The translations under genes and the position numbers were made by a program. A stretch of 64,000 nucleotides of DNA from Janibacter sp. HTCC2649 (GTDB lineage Bacteria > Actinomycetota > Actinomycetes > Actinomycetales > Dermatophilaceae). Position 1 is the first letter of the stretch. Every line of letters begins with the position of its first letter. Location: NCBI RefSeq assembly GCF_000152705.1, contig NZ_CH672413.1, positions 1,587,978-1,651,977 on the forward strand, written 5' to 3'. Positions 35,623 to 44,887 of this stretch are shown here, piece by piece. Below the pieces are notes generated by a model. That model ran no database searches. It saw only the letters and a list, made by a program, of their open reading frames with translations, and had not been told where the DNA came from.

Positions 35623-37430
35623 TGGCGAACCGCGATGTCCGCGAACTCCACGACGCCGCCGATGACCTCGTTGGCCGAGAGATTGCGGACGTCGCTGCCC
35701 GCGATGTAGAGGGCCCGACGCTCGGCCAGGCCGATGTAGGCGCCGAGGGTCTGGAGCCGGACATCGAGCGCCGTCCACGCCTTCTCGCGTTCGGAGCGGT
35801 CGGGGATCGTGTTGATCCGCGCCATCTCGGCGTTGATCTTGACGTCGTTGAAGTAGCCGTAGTCACGACCGGGTCCGGCCGACGACATGTTGATCGAGCT
35901 GTCGAACAGGGCCGGCAGGATCGTGCTCGCCGACGCCCACGCAGGGGCCCAGTTGGACCAGAACACGTCGTAGGCCGAGGCGGCCGCCGGCTGCGCAATG
36001 GTCGTGAAGTACTCGTCCTTGAGCGGGGTGAGTGTGGGGGCGAAGCCCGCCTCGGTCCATCCCGCGACCAGGGATGCCATCGCCTTGTCGGCCACGGGGC
36101 TGGAGCGGTAGGCGACGCGGATCGGCACCGGGATCGTCAGCCCTGCCTTGCCGAGCAGCACCTTGGCCATCCCGGCATCTCCGCCGTCGCCGGCCTTGAG
36201 GGGGTCGCTCTCGTGGGCCGCCGGCAGCACCTCGGGGATGAGGGAGGTCGCCGGTCGCCCTGAGGTCCCGCCGCCGAGGGCGGTCACGTAGGCCTCACGG
36301 TTCGTGGCCACGGCCAGCGCCTGACGAGCCTCGACCGTGGCAAACGTCGCACTCTTGAGGTTGGGGACGAGGTAGTCGACGAGGCCGGTGCCTGCCGTGA
36401 CGGAACGCTCCTTGAGCGCATCGACGGTGAGGATGTGCTGCTGGATGGCCGGTGGAGCCGATCCGAGTGCCACCGCGCTGCGCGAGTTGTCACCGTCGGC
36501 CATGATCTGCTGCGCGACGGTCTGGGTCTCGATGCCCTCTTGGTAGTCGATGCGATCGGGGAACGCCCGGCGCACCTCGTCGGTCGAGGCCTTCCAGTGC
36601 GGGTTGCGCACCCAGGAGCCGCCGGTCGACGCACGCCAGGGTGCGGACAGCTTGTAGGGCCCGTTGGAGAAGACCGCGAACGTGCCATCGCCGGCCTTGT
36701 CGGTCGACTGCTTCACCGGCGCGAACGCCGCCTGGGTCACCATCTCGTTGAAGTCGCTCACCGGTGCACTCAGCGCGAACGTGATCGTCATCCCCCGGCA
36801 GGTCACGGCGCTGTTGTAGGCCGCGGCGCCGGCCGCTGCGGCCTGACCGGTGACGTAGGGACCGGTGTAGACCGAGGTGCCGTCGGGCAGCTTCGGCACG
36901 TTGAGGACGGCGAGGGCGTCGGTCGACCCGCCGGTGATGACCTTCGTCGCAAAGCTGCGCGAGATGCCGTACTTGACGTCCTCGCAGGTGACAGGGCTGC
37001 CGTCCTCCCAGGCGAGCTCGTCACGCAGTGTGAACGACCACGTGGTCAGGTCCTTGTTGGGCGTCCCCGTGTCGGTGGCGAGGTCGCCCACGAGGCGCGC
37101 CTGGTTGCGGGTGTCGGTGCTGGGCTGGTACGCGGTGAGCGTGCGCAGGAAGGTGCGTCCGGCGAACGCCGCATCGTCGCGGGCGCCGATGCGCTGCGGG
37201 TCCCAGCTGAGCACCGGTCCGAGGGACAGGGCCTTGATGGTGCCGCCGCGTTCGTCCGTGCGGTCATGGGTCGCCGCGACGGCGGGCGTCGAAGGCGAGT
37301 CCGCGTCGCCTCCCCCGAGGATGCTGCACCCGGCGGCTCCCCCCATCACCGTCACGACCAGTGCGGCCGTGACGGCCCGGACGCGACTTCGCGCGGGGCG
37401 ACGTCGGGACCGGGTGGGGAGAGTGCTCAA
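35619..37430 (-). CDS. Family 5 solute-binding-type lipoprotein (LpqW-like)
   Basis: 603 residues from a TTG at 37430, with AAGG eight bases upstream; the longer frame would overlap typA. A signal peptide ends in the lipobox GGAAGCSILG. The mature part follows SBP_bac_5 (WSFTLRDELAWEDGSPVTCEDVKYG, quoted in part; FALSAPVSDFNEMVTQAAF; SNGPYKL). There is no permease beside it. It sits between typA and mshB, where M. tuberculosis has lpqW, a lipoprotein that steers PIM/lipoarabinomannan synthesis. A regulatory rather than import role is thus plausible but inferred. Confidence 0.82.
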   Translation of the reverse strand: MSTLPTRSRRRPARSRVRAVTAALVVTVMGGAAGCSILGGGDADSPSTPAVAATHDRTDERGGTIKALSLGPVLSWDPQRIGARDDAAFAGRTFLRTLTAYQPSTDTRNQARLVGDLATDTGTPNKDLTTWSFTLRDELAWEDGSPVTCEDVKYGISRSFATKVITGGSTDALAVLNVPKLPDGTSVYTGPYVTGQAAAAGAAAYNSAVTCRGMTITFALSAPVSDFNEMVTQAAFAPVKQSTDKAGDGTFAVFSNGPYKLSAPWRASTGGSWVRNPHWKASTDEVRRAFPDRIDYQEGIETQTVAQQIMADGDNSRSAVALGSAPPAIQQHILTVDALKERSVTAGTGLVDYLVPNLKSATFATVEARQALAVATNREAYVTALGGGTSGRPATSLIPEVLPAAHESDPLKAGDGGDAGMAKVLLGKAGLTIPVPIRVAYRSSPVADKAMASLVAGWTEAGFAPTLTPLKDEYFTTIAQPAAASAYDVFWSNWAPAWASASTILPALFDSSINMSSAGPGRDYGYFNDVKINAEMARINTIPDRSEREKAWTALDVRLQTLGAYIGLAERRALYIAGSDVRNLSANEVIGGVVEFADIAVRQ

Positions 37431-37470
37431 GAGCGGACCTTCGTGGGAGGCATCGCGGCGATGCCCGGCC

Positions 37471-39372
37471 TCAGGCCTTGCGGCCGCGCGAGGCCGTGCG
37501 GCCACGGACGGTCTGGTCGAGCTCGACCTTGCGGATGCGGACGGCCTCGGGCGTCACCTCGACACACTCGTCCTCGCGGCAGAACTCGAGAGCCTGCTCA
37601 AGGGTGAGGCGACGCGGCGGGACGACCTTCTCGAAGTTGTCAGCCGAGGAGGCGCGCACGTTGGTGAGCTTCTTCTCCTTGGTGATGTTGACGTCCATGT
37701 CGTCGGCGCGGGAGTTCTCGCCGACGATCATGCCTTCGTAGACCTCGGTCGCGGGCTCGACGAACAGCGTGCCGCGCTCCTGGAGGTTGACCATGGAGTA
37801 GGCGGTGACCGGACCGGTGCGGTCGGCGACCAGGGAGCCCGACGTGCGGGTCGTGATGACGCCGAACCACGGCTCGTAGTCCTCGAAGACGTGGTGCGCG
37901 ATGCCGGCGCCACGGGTGTCGGTGAGGAACTGGGTGCGGAAGCCGATCAGGCCACGCGAGGGCACGAGGAACTCCATGCGGACCCAGCCGGTGCCGTGGT
38001 TGGTCATCTGCTCCATGCGACCCTTGCGTGCCGCGAGGAGCTGGGTGATGGCGCCGAGGTACTCGTCCGGGGTGTCGATCGTGAGGCGCTCGACCGGCTC
38101 GTGGAGCTTCCCGTCGATCTGCTGCGTGACCACCTGCGGCTTGCCGACGGTGAGCTCAAAGCCTTCGCGCTTCATCTGCTCGACGAGGATCGCGAGGGCG
38201 AGCTCGCCACGTCCCTGGACCTCCCAGGCGTCGGGACGCTCGGTGGGCAGGACGCGGAGCGAGACGTTGCCGACGAGCTCCTTGTCGAGGCGGTCCTTGA
38301 CCATGCGGGCGGTGACCTTGGAGCCACGGACCTTGCCGACCATCGGGCTGGTGTTGGTGCCGATCGTCATCGAGATCGCGGGCTCGTCGACCGTGATGAT
38401 CGGGAGAGCGATGGGGTTGTCGGCGTCGGCGATGGTGTCGCCGATCATGATGTCGGGGATGCCCGCGATGGCGATGATGTCGCCGGGGCGAGCGGACTTG
38501 CCGTCCTCGAGGGGCTTGCGCTCGAGGGCCTCGGTCATGAGGAGCTCGGTGATCTTGACGCGCTCGATGGTGCCGTCGTGCTTGCACCACGCCACCTGCT
38601 GACCCTTCTTGATCTCGCCGTTGAAGACGCGAAGCAGGGCAAGGCGGCCCAGGAAGTTGGACGCGTCGAGGTTGGTGACGTGTGCCTGGAGCGGCGACTC
38701 GGTGTCATAGACCGGGGCCGGGATCGTGCTGATGATCGTCTCGAAGAGGGCCGTGAGGTCCTCGCCCTCGGGCAGACCACCGTTGTCGGGACGCTCCATG
38801 GACGCGCGGCCGTTCTTGGCCGAGGCGTAGACGATCGGGAACTCGATCTGCTCCTCGGTCGCCTCGAGGTCCATGAAGAGCTCGTAGACCTCGTCGACGA
38901 CTTCCTGGATGCGGGAGTCGGGACGGTCGACCTTGTTGATGCAGAGGATGACGGGCATGTGGGCGGCGAGGGCCTTGCGCAGGACGAAGCGCGTCTGCGG
39001 CAGCGGGCCCTCGGAGGCGTCGACGAGCAGGACGACACCGTCAACCATCGACAGACCGCGCTCGACCTCGCCACCGAAGTCGGCGTGACCGGGGGTGTCG
39101 ATGATGTTGATCGTCAGGCCGTCAGCGAGGCCGGCATCGAGCGCCGCCTTGCCGCCGTAGTGCACTGCGGTGTTCTTGGCGAGGATCGTGATCCCCTTTT
39201 CACGCTCCAGGTCACCGGAGTCCATGACGCGTTCGCCAGTGGACTCGACGGTGGCTCGGGCCTCGAAGGCGCCGGCCTCCCAGAGCATCTTGTCGACCAG
39301 AGTGGTCTTTCCGTGGTCGACGTGCGCGACGATGGCGACGTTACGGATGTCGTCGCGAGTAGTGATGGGCAT
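37471..39372 (-). CDS. typA: Ribosome-associated GTPase TypA/BipA
   Basis: 633 residues. GTPase motifs are IVAHVDHGKTTLVDKML (G1), MDSGDLEREKGITILAKN (G2), NIIDTPGHADFGGEVERG (G3) and CINKVDRPDSR (G4). Elongation-factor domains II and III/V follow, and the BipA-specific C-terminal region ends in a basic tail. The start MPITTRDDIRNVAIVAH matches the family; sequence further upstream in frame belongs to the Nudix gene region. The protein helps ribosome assembly and stress growth. It lies 40 bases from the LpqW-like gene. Confidence 0.95.
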   Translation of the reverse strand: MPITTRDDIRNVAIVAHVDHGKTTLVDKMLWEAGAFEARATVESTGERVMDSGDLEREKGITILAKNTAVHYGGKAALDAGLADGLTINIIDTPGHADFGGEVERGLSMVDGVVLLVDASEGPLPQTRFVLRKALAAHMPVILCINKVDRPDSRIQEVVDEVYELFMDLEATEEQIEFPIVYASAKNGRASMERPDNGGLPEGEDLTALFETIISTIPAPVYDTESPLQAHVTNLDASNFLGRLALLRVFNGEIKKGQQVAWCKHDGTIERVKITELLMTEALERKPLEDGKSARPGDIIAIAGIPDIMIGDTIADADNPIALPIITVDEPAISMTIGTNTSPMVGKVRGSKVTARMVKDRLDKELVGNVSLRVLPTERPDAWEVQGRGELALAILVEQMKREGFELTVGKPQVVTQQIDGKLHEPVERLTIDTPDEYLGAITQLLAARKGRMEQMTNHGTGWVRMEFLVPSRGLIGFRTQFLTDTRGAGIAHHVFEDYEPWFGVITTRTSGSLVADRTGPVTAYSMVNLQERGTLFVEPATEVYEGMIVGENSRADDMDVNITKEKKLTNVRASSADNFEKVVPPRRLTLEQALEFCREDECVEVTPEAVRIRKVELDQTVRGRTASRGRKA

Positions 39373-39397
39373 GATGCCAAGTGTCTCAGGACTTGGC

Positions 39398-39853
39398 TCA
39401 TTGACGAAAACGAAGGCTTTCGGCCATCCTCTCAGCGATCGCAGCGACGATCGGGAGGTCCGCTGGGAGCCACTCCACGGCATACACATCGTCCATCGGG
39501 AGCCAGCGCAGCTGGTCGTGGTCCTCGAGCGGCTCCGGGTCACCCTTGGTGATCGTCGCGAAGAACACAGACATGGCGTATGCCGTGCCCAGCGGCCATC
39601 GTCCGTGCTCCAGCGGGCCGTCGACCCGGTCCCCGACGCGGACCTCGACCCCGAGCTCCTCGCTGAGTTCGCGATGGAGGGCCTGCGCCGTGCTCTCCCC
39701 CGGGTCGACCTTGCCGCCGGGCAGCTCCCAGCCACCCGCGAGCGAGGCCGGTTCGGTCCGCCGGGTGGCGAGGAGCGCCGACGGAAACCGCAGGTCGTCG
39801 ACGATCGCGGCCGCCACCACCTCGATGGGCGCCTTCGGTTCAGGGGTGCTCAT
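39398..39853 (-). CDS. Nudix hydrolase, MutT-like
   Basis: 151 residues. The complete Nudix box is GGKVDPGESTAQALHRELSEELGV, given here as GGKVDPGEST followed by RELSEELGV. The N-terminus VVAAAIVDDLRFPSALLATR and the WELPGGK lead-in match MutT/8-oxo-dGTP diphosphatases, which clean oxidised nucleotides. AGGAGGA is eight bases before the ATG. The gene is upstream of typA on the same strand with a 25-base gap. Confidence 0.87.
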   Translation of the reverse strand: MSTPEPKAPIEVVAAAIVDDLRFPSALLATRRTEPASLAGGWELPGGKVDPGESTAQALHRELSEELGVEVRVGDRVDGPLEHGRWPLGTAYAMSVFFATITKGDPEPLEDHDQLRWLPMDDVYAVEWLPADLPIVAAIAERMAESLRFRQ

Positions 39854-40046
39854 GCCGCAGTTCCTCCTGATCTCTCGGTCTCACTCCGATAAACAATGCG
39901 CATGCAGGGGTCGGGGGCGGATGAATGTCGCTATGGTCAACCCGTCCGTCGCAGTGAGGCACGCCACACCCGCTCCACCGCACGGTCGCACCATCCTCCG
40001 GGGGTCAACGTGGCCCTCGAGGTTCGCACATCCAAGCGAGGTATCG

Positions 40047-41720
40047 ATGACGTTCAAGCGCAAGGCGACACCGTTCGCCGTGCTGACTGTTGCTGCGCTG
40101 GCCCTGACGGCCTGCGCCCAGTCTGACCGTGAAGGCGACGGCGGCTCGACGGCAAGTGGTGACACCAAGGACACCATCACCTTCGGCGCTGCCGGGGCCC
40201 CCGAGTTGTTCGACCCCTTCTACGCCACCGACGGTGAGACCTTCCGGGTCACCCGCCAGATGATGGAGGGCCTGGTCGGCATCAAGCCGGGCACCGCGGA
40301 GATCGAGCCCGAGCTCGCGCTCAGCTGGACGCCCTCGGCCGACGGCAAGGAATGGACCTTCAAGCTGCGCGACGGCGTGAAGTTCTGGGATGGCGAGGCG
40401 TTCAACGCCGAGGCCGTTTGCTACAACATGGAGCGCATGTTCGACCAGAACGAGGTCGCTGCAGGTGGCCCCGCCGGCTACTGGGCCGACGTGATGGGAG
40501 CGTTCAAGTCCGACGCCGCCAACGCGCTCTACCAGAGCTGCTCGGCAACCGACGCGAGCACCGCGGTCATCAAGATCAGCCGGTCGACGTCCAAGTTCCC
40601 GACCGCCCTGTCGCTCGACTCGTTCTCGATGCAGTCGCCCAAGGCTCTCAAGGCCGGGGACGCCAACAACGTCACCAAGCAGGGCGAGGGCTTCGGCTAC
40701 CCGGCCTACTCGAAGGCCCCCGTCGGCACCGGCCCCTACAAGCTGGACAAGTACGACGAGGCCAACAAGACGGTCACGCTCGTGCGCAACGACGACTACT
40801 GGGGCGACAAGGCCAAGACGGCCAAGCTCGTCTTCAAGATCATCCCCGACGAGGCGACCCGTCGTCAGGAGCTCGAGGCCGGCAGCATCGACGGCTACGA
40901 CCTCCCGAACCCGTCCGACTGGGGTGGCCTCAAGTCCTCCGGCAACAGCGTCCTCGTCCGTCCGGCGTTCAACATCCTCTACATGGGATTCAACCCGGCG
41001 AAGAACCCGAAGCTGAAGGACCTCAAGGTCCGTCAGGCCATCTACTACGCCCTCAACCGCGAGCAGATGGTCAAGACCCAGCTCCCCGAGGGCGCCACGG
41101 TGGCGACGCAGTTCATGCCCGACACCGTGTCCGGCTACAACAAGAACCTCAAGGGCTACGCCTACGACGTCGAGAAGTCCAAGGCACTCCTCAAGGAGGC
41201 AGGCGCTGAGGGCATGACCCTCCAGTTCGCCTACCCGTCCGAGGTGTCGCGTCCCTACATGCCGAACCCCCAGAAGATCTACGAGGCCCTGCGTGCAGAC
41301 CTCGAGGCCGTCGGGATCAAGGTCACGGTTGTCACCGCTCCGTGGAACGGCGGCTACCTCGACACCGTCGACAACGGCGGCTACGACGCGTGGCTGCTCG
41401 GTTGGACCGGTGACTACGACTCCCCGGACAACTTCATCGGCACGTTCTTCGCCAACCTCAAGGCCAACGACTTCCACACCTCGGCGACGTCCTACGGCGC
41501 CCAGCTGTCGACGGACCTGCAGGCCGCGGACGCCATCGTCGACGAAGCCGCGCGTTCGGCCGCCTACGAGAAGCTCAACCAGCAGATCATGGAAGAGGAC
41601 CTGCCGGGCCTGGCGATCAGCCACTCCCCGCCGGCCCTCGTGGTGAGCAACAAGGTCAAGGGGCTGGTTGCCAGCCCGCTCACCGCCGAGACCTTCTCCT
41701 CGGTGACCGTTTCGAAGTGA
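40047..41720 (+). CDS. ABC importer solute-binding lipoprotein (peptide type)
   Basis: 557 residues from the ATG at 40047 (GAGG seven bases upstream). The signal peptide ends in the lipobox LALTACAQS. SBP_bac_5 motifs are clear: LALSWTPSADGKEWTFKLRD, GVKFWDGEAFNAEAV, APVGTGPYKLDKYD and LKDLKVRQAIYYALNREQM. It captures di/oligopeptides or similar solutes outside the cell for the permease and ATPase genes that follow. The 193-base upstream gap must hold the promoter, but no convincing boxes were found. Two hairpins follow the stop. Confidence 0.92.
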   Translation: MTFKRKATPFAVLTVAALALTACAQSDREGDGGSTASGDTKDTITFGAAGAPELFDPFYATDGETFRVTRQMMEGLVGIKPGTAEIEPELALSWTPSADGKEWTFKLRDGVKFWDGEAFNAEAVCYNMERMFDQNEVAAGGPAGYWADVMGAFKSDAANALYQSCSATDASTAVIKISRSTSKFPTALSLDSFSMQSPKALKAGDANNVTKQGEGFGYPAYSKAPVGTGPYKLDKYDEANKTVTLVRNDDYWGDKAKTAKLVFKIIPDEATRRQELEAGSIDGYDLPNPSDWGGLKSSGNSVLVRPAFNILYMGFNPAKNPKLKDLKVRQAIYYALNREQMVKTQLPEGATVATQFMPDTVSGYNKNLKGYAYDVEKSKALLKEAGAEGMTLQFAYPSEVSRPYMPNPQKIYEALRADLEAVGIKVTVVTAPWNGGYLDTVDNGGYDAWLLGWTGDYDSPDNFIGTFFANLKANDFHTSATSYGAQLSTDLQAADAIVDEAARSAAYEKLNQQIMEEDLPGLAISHSPPALVVSNKVKGLVASPLTAETFSSVTVSK

Positions 41721-41727
41721 CCCGGAT

Positions 41728-41798
41728 GAGGTGACGTCGTTCACCTCTTCGGCAAGACTGTGGCCGTCCCGGCAGCGTTCGCTGGGACGGCCACAGTC
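41728..41798 (+). terminator. Two tandem hairpins between solute-binding and permease genes
   Basis: GAGGTGA-N6-TCACCTC (41728-41747) is followed by a perfect 15-bp stem (41756-41770 with 41784-41798). They sit inside the transporter operon. They may partly terminate or protect the upstream message, giving more binding protein than permease. Confidence 0.75.
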
Positions 41799-41821
41799 GC
41801 GAGTGAAGGAGATCCACCCCT

Positions 41822-42832
41822 GTGATCAGATTCATCATCCGGCGACTGATCCAAATGGTCGGCGTCGTCATCGTGCTCTCGGCACTGGTTTTCGGCTGGC
41901 TCAAGGTTCTTCCGGGCGGCACGGTCGGGGCACTGCTCGGTGAGCGGGCGACGCCGGAGAAGCGAGCCGCCATGGAGAAGGCCCTGGGCCTCGACCAACC
42001 GGTCTATGTGCAGTACTGGGAGTTCGTGAAGCGTGCGGTCCACGGTCAGTTCGGGGCCAGCACCTCGGTTGCGCCCGGCACGGACGCCTTCGACGTCTTC
42101 CTCACTCGCTTTCCTGCCACGATCGAGCTGGCCTTCTGTGCCCTCGTCATCGCCGTCGTCCTCGGGATCCCGCTCGGCTACCTCGCGGCCCGCCGCAGGG
42201 GGTCATGGTTCGACAACGTGTCGATCGTCAGCTCGCTCGTCGGCATCGCCGTGCCCGTCTTCTTCCTGGCCTTCATACTCCAGTACATCTTCGCCGTGAA
42301 ACTGCACTGGCTCCCGGTCTCCGGGCGCCAGGACCCGGACGTCAATGGGACCCGGATCACAGGCTTCTTCATCCTCGACGGCCTGTTGACACGGGAGTAC
42401 GACGCCTCCTGGAACGCCCTCAAACACCTCATCCTGCCCTCCATCGCGCTGGCGACGATCCCGTTCGCCGTGATCTTCCGGATCACCCGCGCCTCGGTGC
42501 ACGAGGTGCTTGACGAGGACTACGTGCGCACGGCCGAGTCCAAGGGCCTCACGAACCGGATCATCCGCGGACGCCACGTCCTGCGCAACGCCCTGCTCCC
42601 CGTCGTCACGACGATCGGCCTCCAGACCGGTGGTCTCCTCGTCGGCGCCGTGCTCACGGAGCGCGTCTTCTCATGGGGAGGGATCGGGGACGCCCTCGCC
42701 CTGGCGTTCACCAGACGTGACTACGCCGTCCTCCAGGTGTGCATCCTCATGGCGACGGTCACCTTCGTCGTCGTCAACCTGCTGGTCGACATCGCGTATG
42801 CCGTGATCGACCCCCGAGTGCGGACGAGGTGA
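41822..42832 (+). CDS. ABC importer permease, DppB type
   Basis: 336 residues from a GTG. Six helices and the N-terminal helix FIIRRLIQMVGVVIVLSAL match DppB/OppB. The EAA-like loop towards the C-terminus is EDYVRTAESKGLTNRIIRGR followed by HVLRNALLPVVTTIG. AAGGAG is about eleven bases before the start. It forms the channel with the next permease. Confidence 0.92.
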   Translation: MIRFIIRRLIQMVGVVIVLSALVFGWLKVLPGGTVGALLGERATPEKRAAMEKALGLDQPVYVQYWEFVKRAVHGQFGASTSVAPGTDAFDVFLTRFPATIELAFCALVIAVVLGIPLGYLAARRRGSWFDNVSIVSSLVGIAVPVFFLAFILQYIFAVKLHWLPVSGRQDPDVNGTRITGFFILDGLLTREYDASWNALKHLILPSIALATIPFAVIFRITRASVHEVLDEDYVRTAESKGLTNRIIRGRHVLRNALLPVVTTIGLQTGGLLVGAVLTERVFSWGGIGDALALAFTRRDYAVLQVCILMATVTFVVVNLLVDIAYAVIDPRVRTR

Positions 42833-42837
42833 CTCGC

Positions 42838-43854
42838 GTGCCCAACCCCCTGGACCCCCGCAACAAGAAGGACCGGATCGATTCCCTCGCCGAGACGGCG
42901 GCCGGCACCCCGGCCTCCCCCGGCCTGCAGGGTGGGAGCGCCGTCGACACGATCGACGACGCAGGTCGGGTCAGCGAGTCCGCTGGCGTGTCGCTCTTTG
43001 CGAGCGCCTGGAGCCGGTTGCGCCGCAACCCGGTCTTCCTCCTCGGTCTGGCCATCACGACCGCCTTCGTGCTGCTCGCGATCTTCGCATCGTGGATTGC
43101 CCCACACGACCCTGCGGCACGTCTGCTCATTGACGAGGTCCGCCCCCAGACCAACCCGATCCCCGCGGCCCGCGACGGTTTCCCGCTCGGTGCCGACAAC
43201 ATCGGGCGAGACATTTTCTCCCGTCTCATCGTCGGCAGCCGTCAGACCCTGTTGGTCGGTGTCCTCGCCACCGCGTTTGGCCTTCTCGGCGGCCTCAGCC
43301 TCGGCACCCTGGCCGGCGCCTTCGGTGGCTGGGTCGACTCGGTGGTCATGCGGGTCGTCGACGTCATGCTGTCGATCCCGTCGCTCCTGCTGGCCTTCTC
43401 GATTGCAGCAATTGCGGCTCGGCCGAGCCAGTGGACGGTGATCATCGCCATCGCGGTCGTGCAGGTTCCGGTCTTCGCGCGGCTGCTGCGTGGGTCGATG
43501 CTTGCCCAGCGCGCGAGTGACCACGTGCTGGCGGCGCGGGCCCTGGGTGTGAAGGAGTCGGCCATCGTCTTCCGGCACATGCTGCCGAACTCGCTGGGCC
43601 CCGTGATCGTCCAGTCGACCCTCGTCGTCGCGACGTCCATCATCGACGCGGCCGCCCTGTCCTTCCTCGGTCTCGGCAACCCCGACGACCGCCAGCCCGA
43701 GTGGGGCCAGATGTTGGGCGCCTCCCAGGCGTACATCTACGACCACCCGGCCCTCGCCATCTGGCCGGCGGTCTGCATCATCGTCGTCGCGCTGGGATTC
43801 ACCCTCATGGGCGAGTCGTTGCGCGAGGCCCTCGACCCCAAGAGCCGGAGGTGA
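42838..43854 (+). CDS. ABC importer permease, DppC type
   Basis: 338 residues from the GTG at 42838, chosen because GAGGTGA lies five bases upstream; a GTG at 42829 overlapping the previous stop is possible. A long cytoplasmic N-terminus (about 55 residues) precedes WSRLRRNPVFLLGLAITTAF. DppC features follow: PLGADNIGRDIFSRLIVGSR and the coupling loop ASDHVLAARALGVKESAIVF. It pairs with the DppB-type permease. Confidence 0.92.
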   Translation: MPNPLDPRNKKDRIDSLAETAAGTPASPGLQGGSAVDTIDDAGRVSESAGVSLFASAWSRLRRNPVFLLGLAITTAFVLLAIFASWIAPHDPAARLLIDEVRPQTNPIPAARDGFPLGADNIGRDIFSRLIVGSRQTLLVGVLATAFGLLGGLSLGTLAGAFGGWVDSVVMRVVDVMLSIPSLLLAFSIAAIAARPSQWTVIIAIAVVQVPVFARLLRGSMLAQRASDHVLAARALGVKESAIVFRHMLPNSLGPVIVQSTLVVATSIIDAAALSFLGLGNPDDRQPEWGQMLGASQAYIYDHPALAIWPAVCIIVVALGFTLMGESLREALDPKSRR

Positions 43855-43861
43855 GCTCCCG

Positions 43862-44887
43862 ATGACCGACATCATCAGCAGCACCCAGTCCCACACCCGG
43901 GGCAACGACGACGAGCCACTGCTGTCGGTACGCGACCTCACGGTCACGTTCCAGCGGCACGGCGACGAACCTTTCGTCGCCGTCGACAAGGTGAGCTTCG
44001 ACCTGCGACCGGGCGACACCCTCGGCATCGTGGGCGAGTCCGGTTCGGGCAAGTCGGTGACCTCGCTCGCGATCATGGGCCTGCTCCCCGATCGGGGCGT
44101 GCGCGTCGAGGGCGAGGTCCTCTACAACGGCCAGGACCTGCTCAAGCTCAGTCCGACGCAGATGCGTGACCGCCGCGGCGCCGAGCTCGGCATGATCTTC
44201 CAGGATCCGCTGTCGTCGCTCAATCCCGTTGTCCCCATTGGCCTTCAGGTCACCGAGGTACTCGAGCGGCACCGTGGCCTGTCCCGCAAGGCCGCGACTC
44301 CTCTGGCCCGCGAGATGCTCGATCGCGTCGGGATCCCCGACCCCGACCGGCGCCTCAAGGACTACGCGCACCAGCTGTCAGGCGGGATGCGCCAGCGCGC
44401 CCTCATCGCCATGGCCCTGGCCGCCTCACCACGAGTGCTCATCGCCGACGAACCGACGACGGCGCTCGATGTGACCATCCAGGCGCAGATCCTCGCGGTC
44501 CTCAAGGACCTCGTCGAGGACACCGGCACGGCGCTCATCATGATCACTCACGACCTCGGCGTCGTCGCGGGTCTCGTCGACACCGTGAACGTCATGTATG
44601 CCGGCCGGGTCGTCGAGCGGGCGGATCGCCACCCGCTCTTCGCCGAGCCGCGCCACCCCTACACGGCCGGCCTGCTGGCCTCGATCCCCCGACTCGACGG
44701 CTCTCGCGGCGAACGACTTCGTCCGATCCCGGGCTCGGTCGCGGACAACCTGCCGTGGACGAGCGCATGCGCCTTCGCGCCCCGTTGCTCCCAGCCGATC
44801 GACCAGTGCGTTGCGCAGACACCGGAGCTCGTCGAGCACGGCGACCGCGCCCTGCGCTGCTTCAACCCCATGGAGGTGCCCCGATGA
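43862..44887 (+). CDS. ABC importer ATPase, DppD type
   Basis: 341 residues. Walker [11 protein letters not shown]-loop [10 protein letters not shown], signature LSGGMRQRA, Walker [13 protein letters not shown] and the switch His in MITHDLGVV are intact. The C-terminal oligo_HPY region has [12 protein letters not shown] with the cysteines of the Fe-S-like motif in this family. Its stop overlaps the next ATPase start (ATGA). Confidence 0.93.
   Translation: MTDIISSTQSHTRGNDDEPLLSVRDLTVTFQRHGDEPFVAVDKVSFDLRPGDTLGIVGESGSGKSVTSLAIMGLLPDRGVRVEGEVLYNGQDLLKLSPTQMRDRRGAELGMIFQDPLSSLNPVVPIGLQVTEVLERHRGLSRKAATPLAREMLDRVGIPDPDRRLKDYAHQLSGGMRQRALIAMALAASPRVLIADEPTTALDVTIQAQILAVLKDLVEDTGTALIMITHDLGVVAGLVDTVNVMYAGRVVERADRHPLFAEPRHPYTAGLLASIPRLDGSRGERLRPIPGSVADNLPWTSACAFAPRCSQPIDQCVAQTPELVEHGDRALRCFNPMEVPR

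Noticed and set aside
36877-39552. Open frame of 891 codons on the plus strand
   Set aside because: Antisense shadow of typA and the LpqW-like gene; low-complexity Asp/Arg/Val composition and no motif.
39854-40046. Promoter boxes for the solute-binding protein gene
   Set aside because: TATGGT near 39935 is -10-like, but no acceptable -35 box at the right spacing was found.
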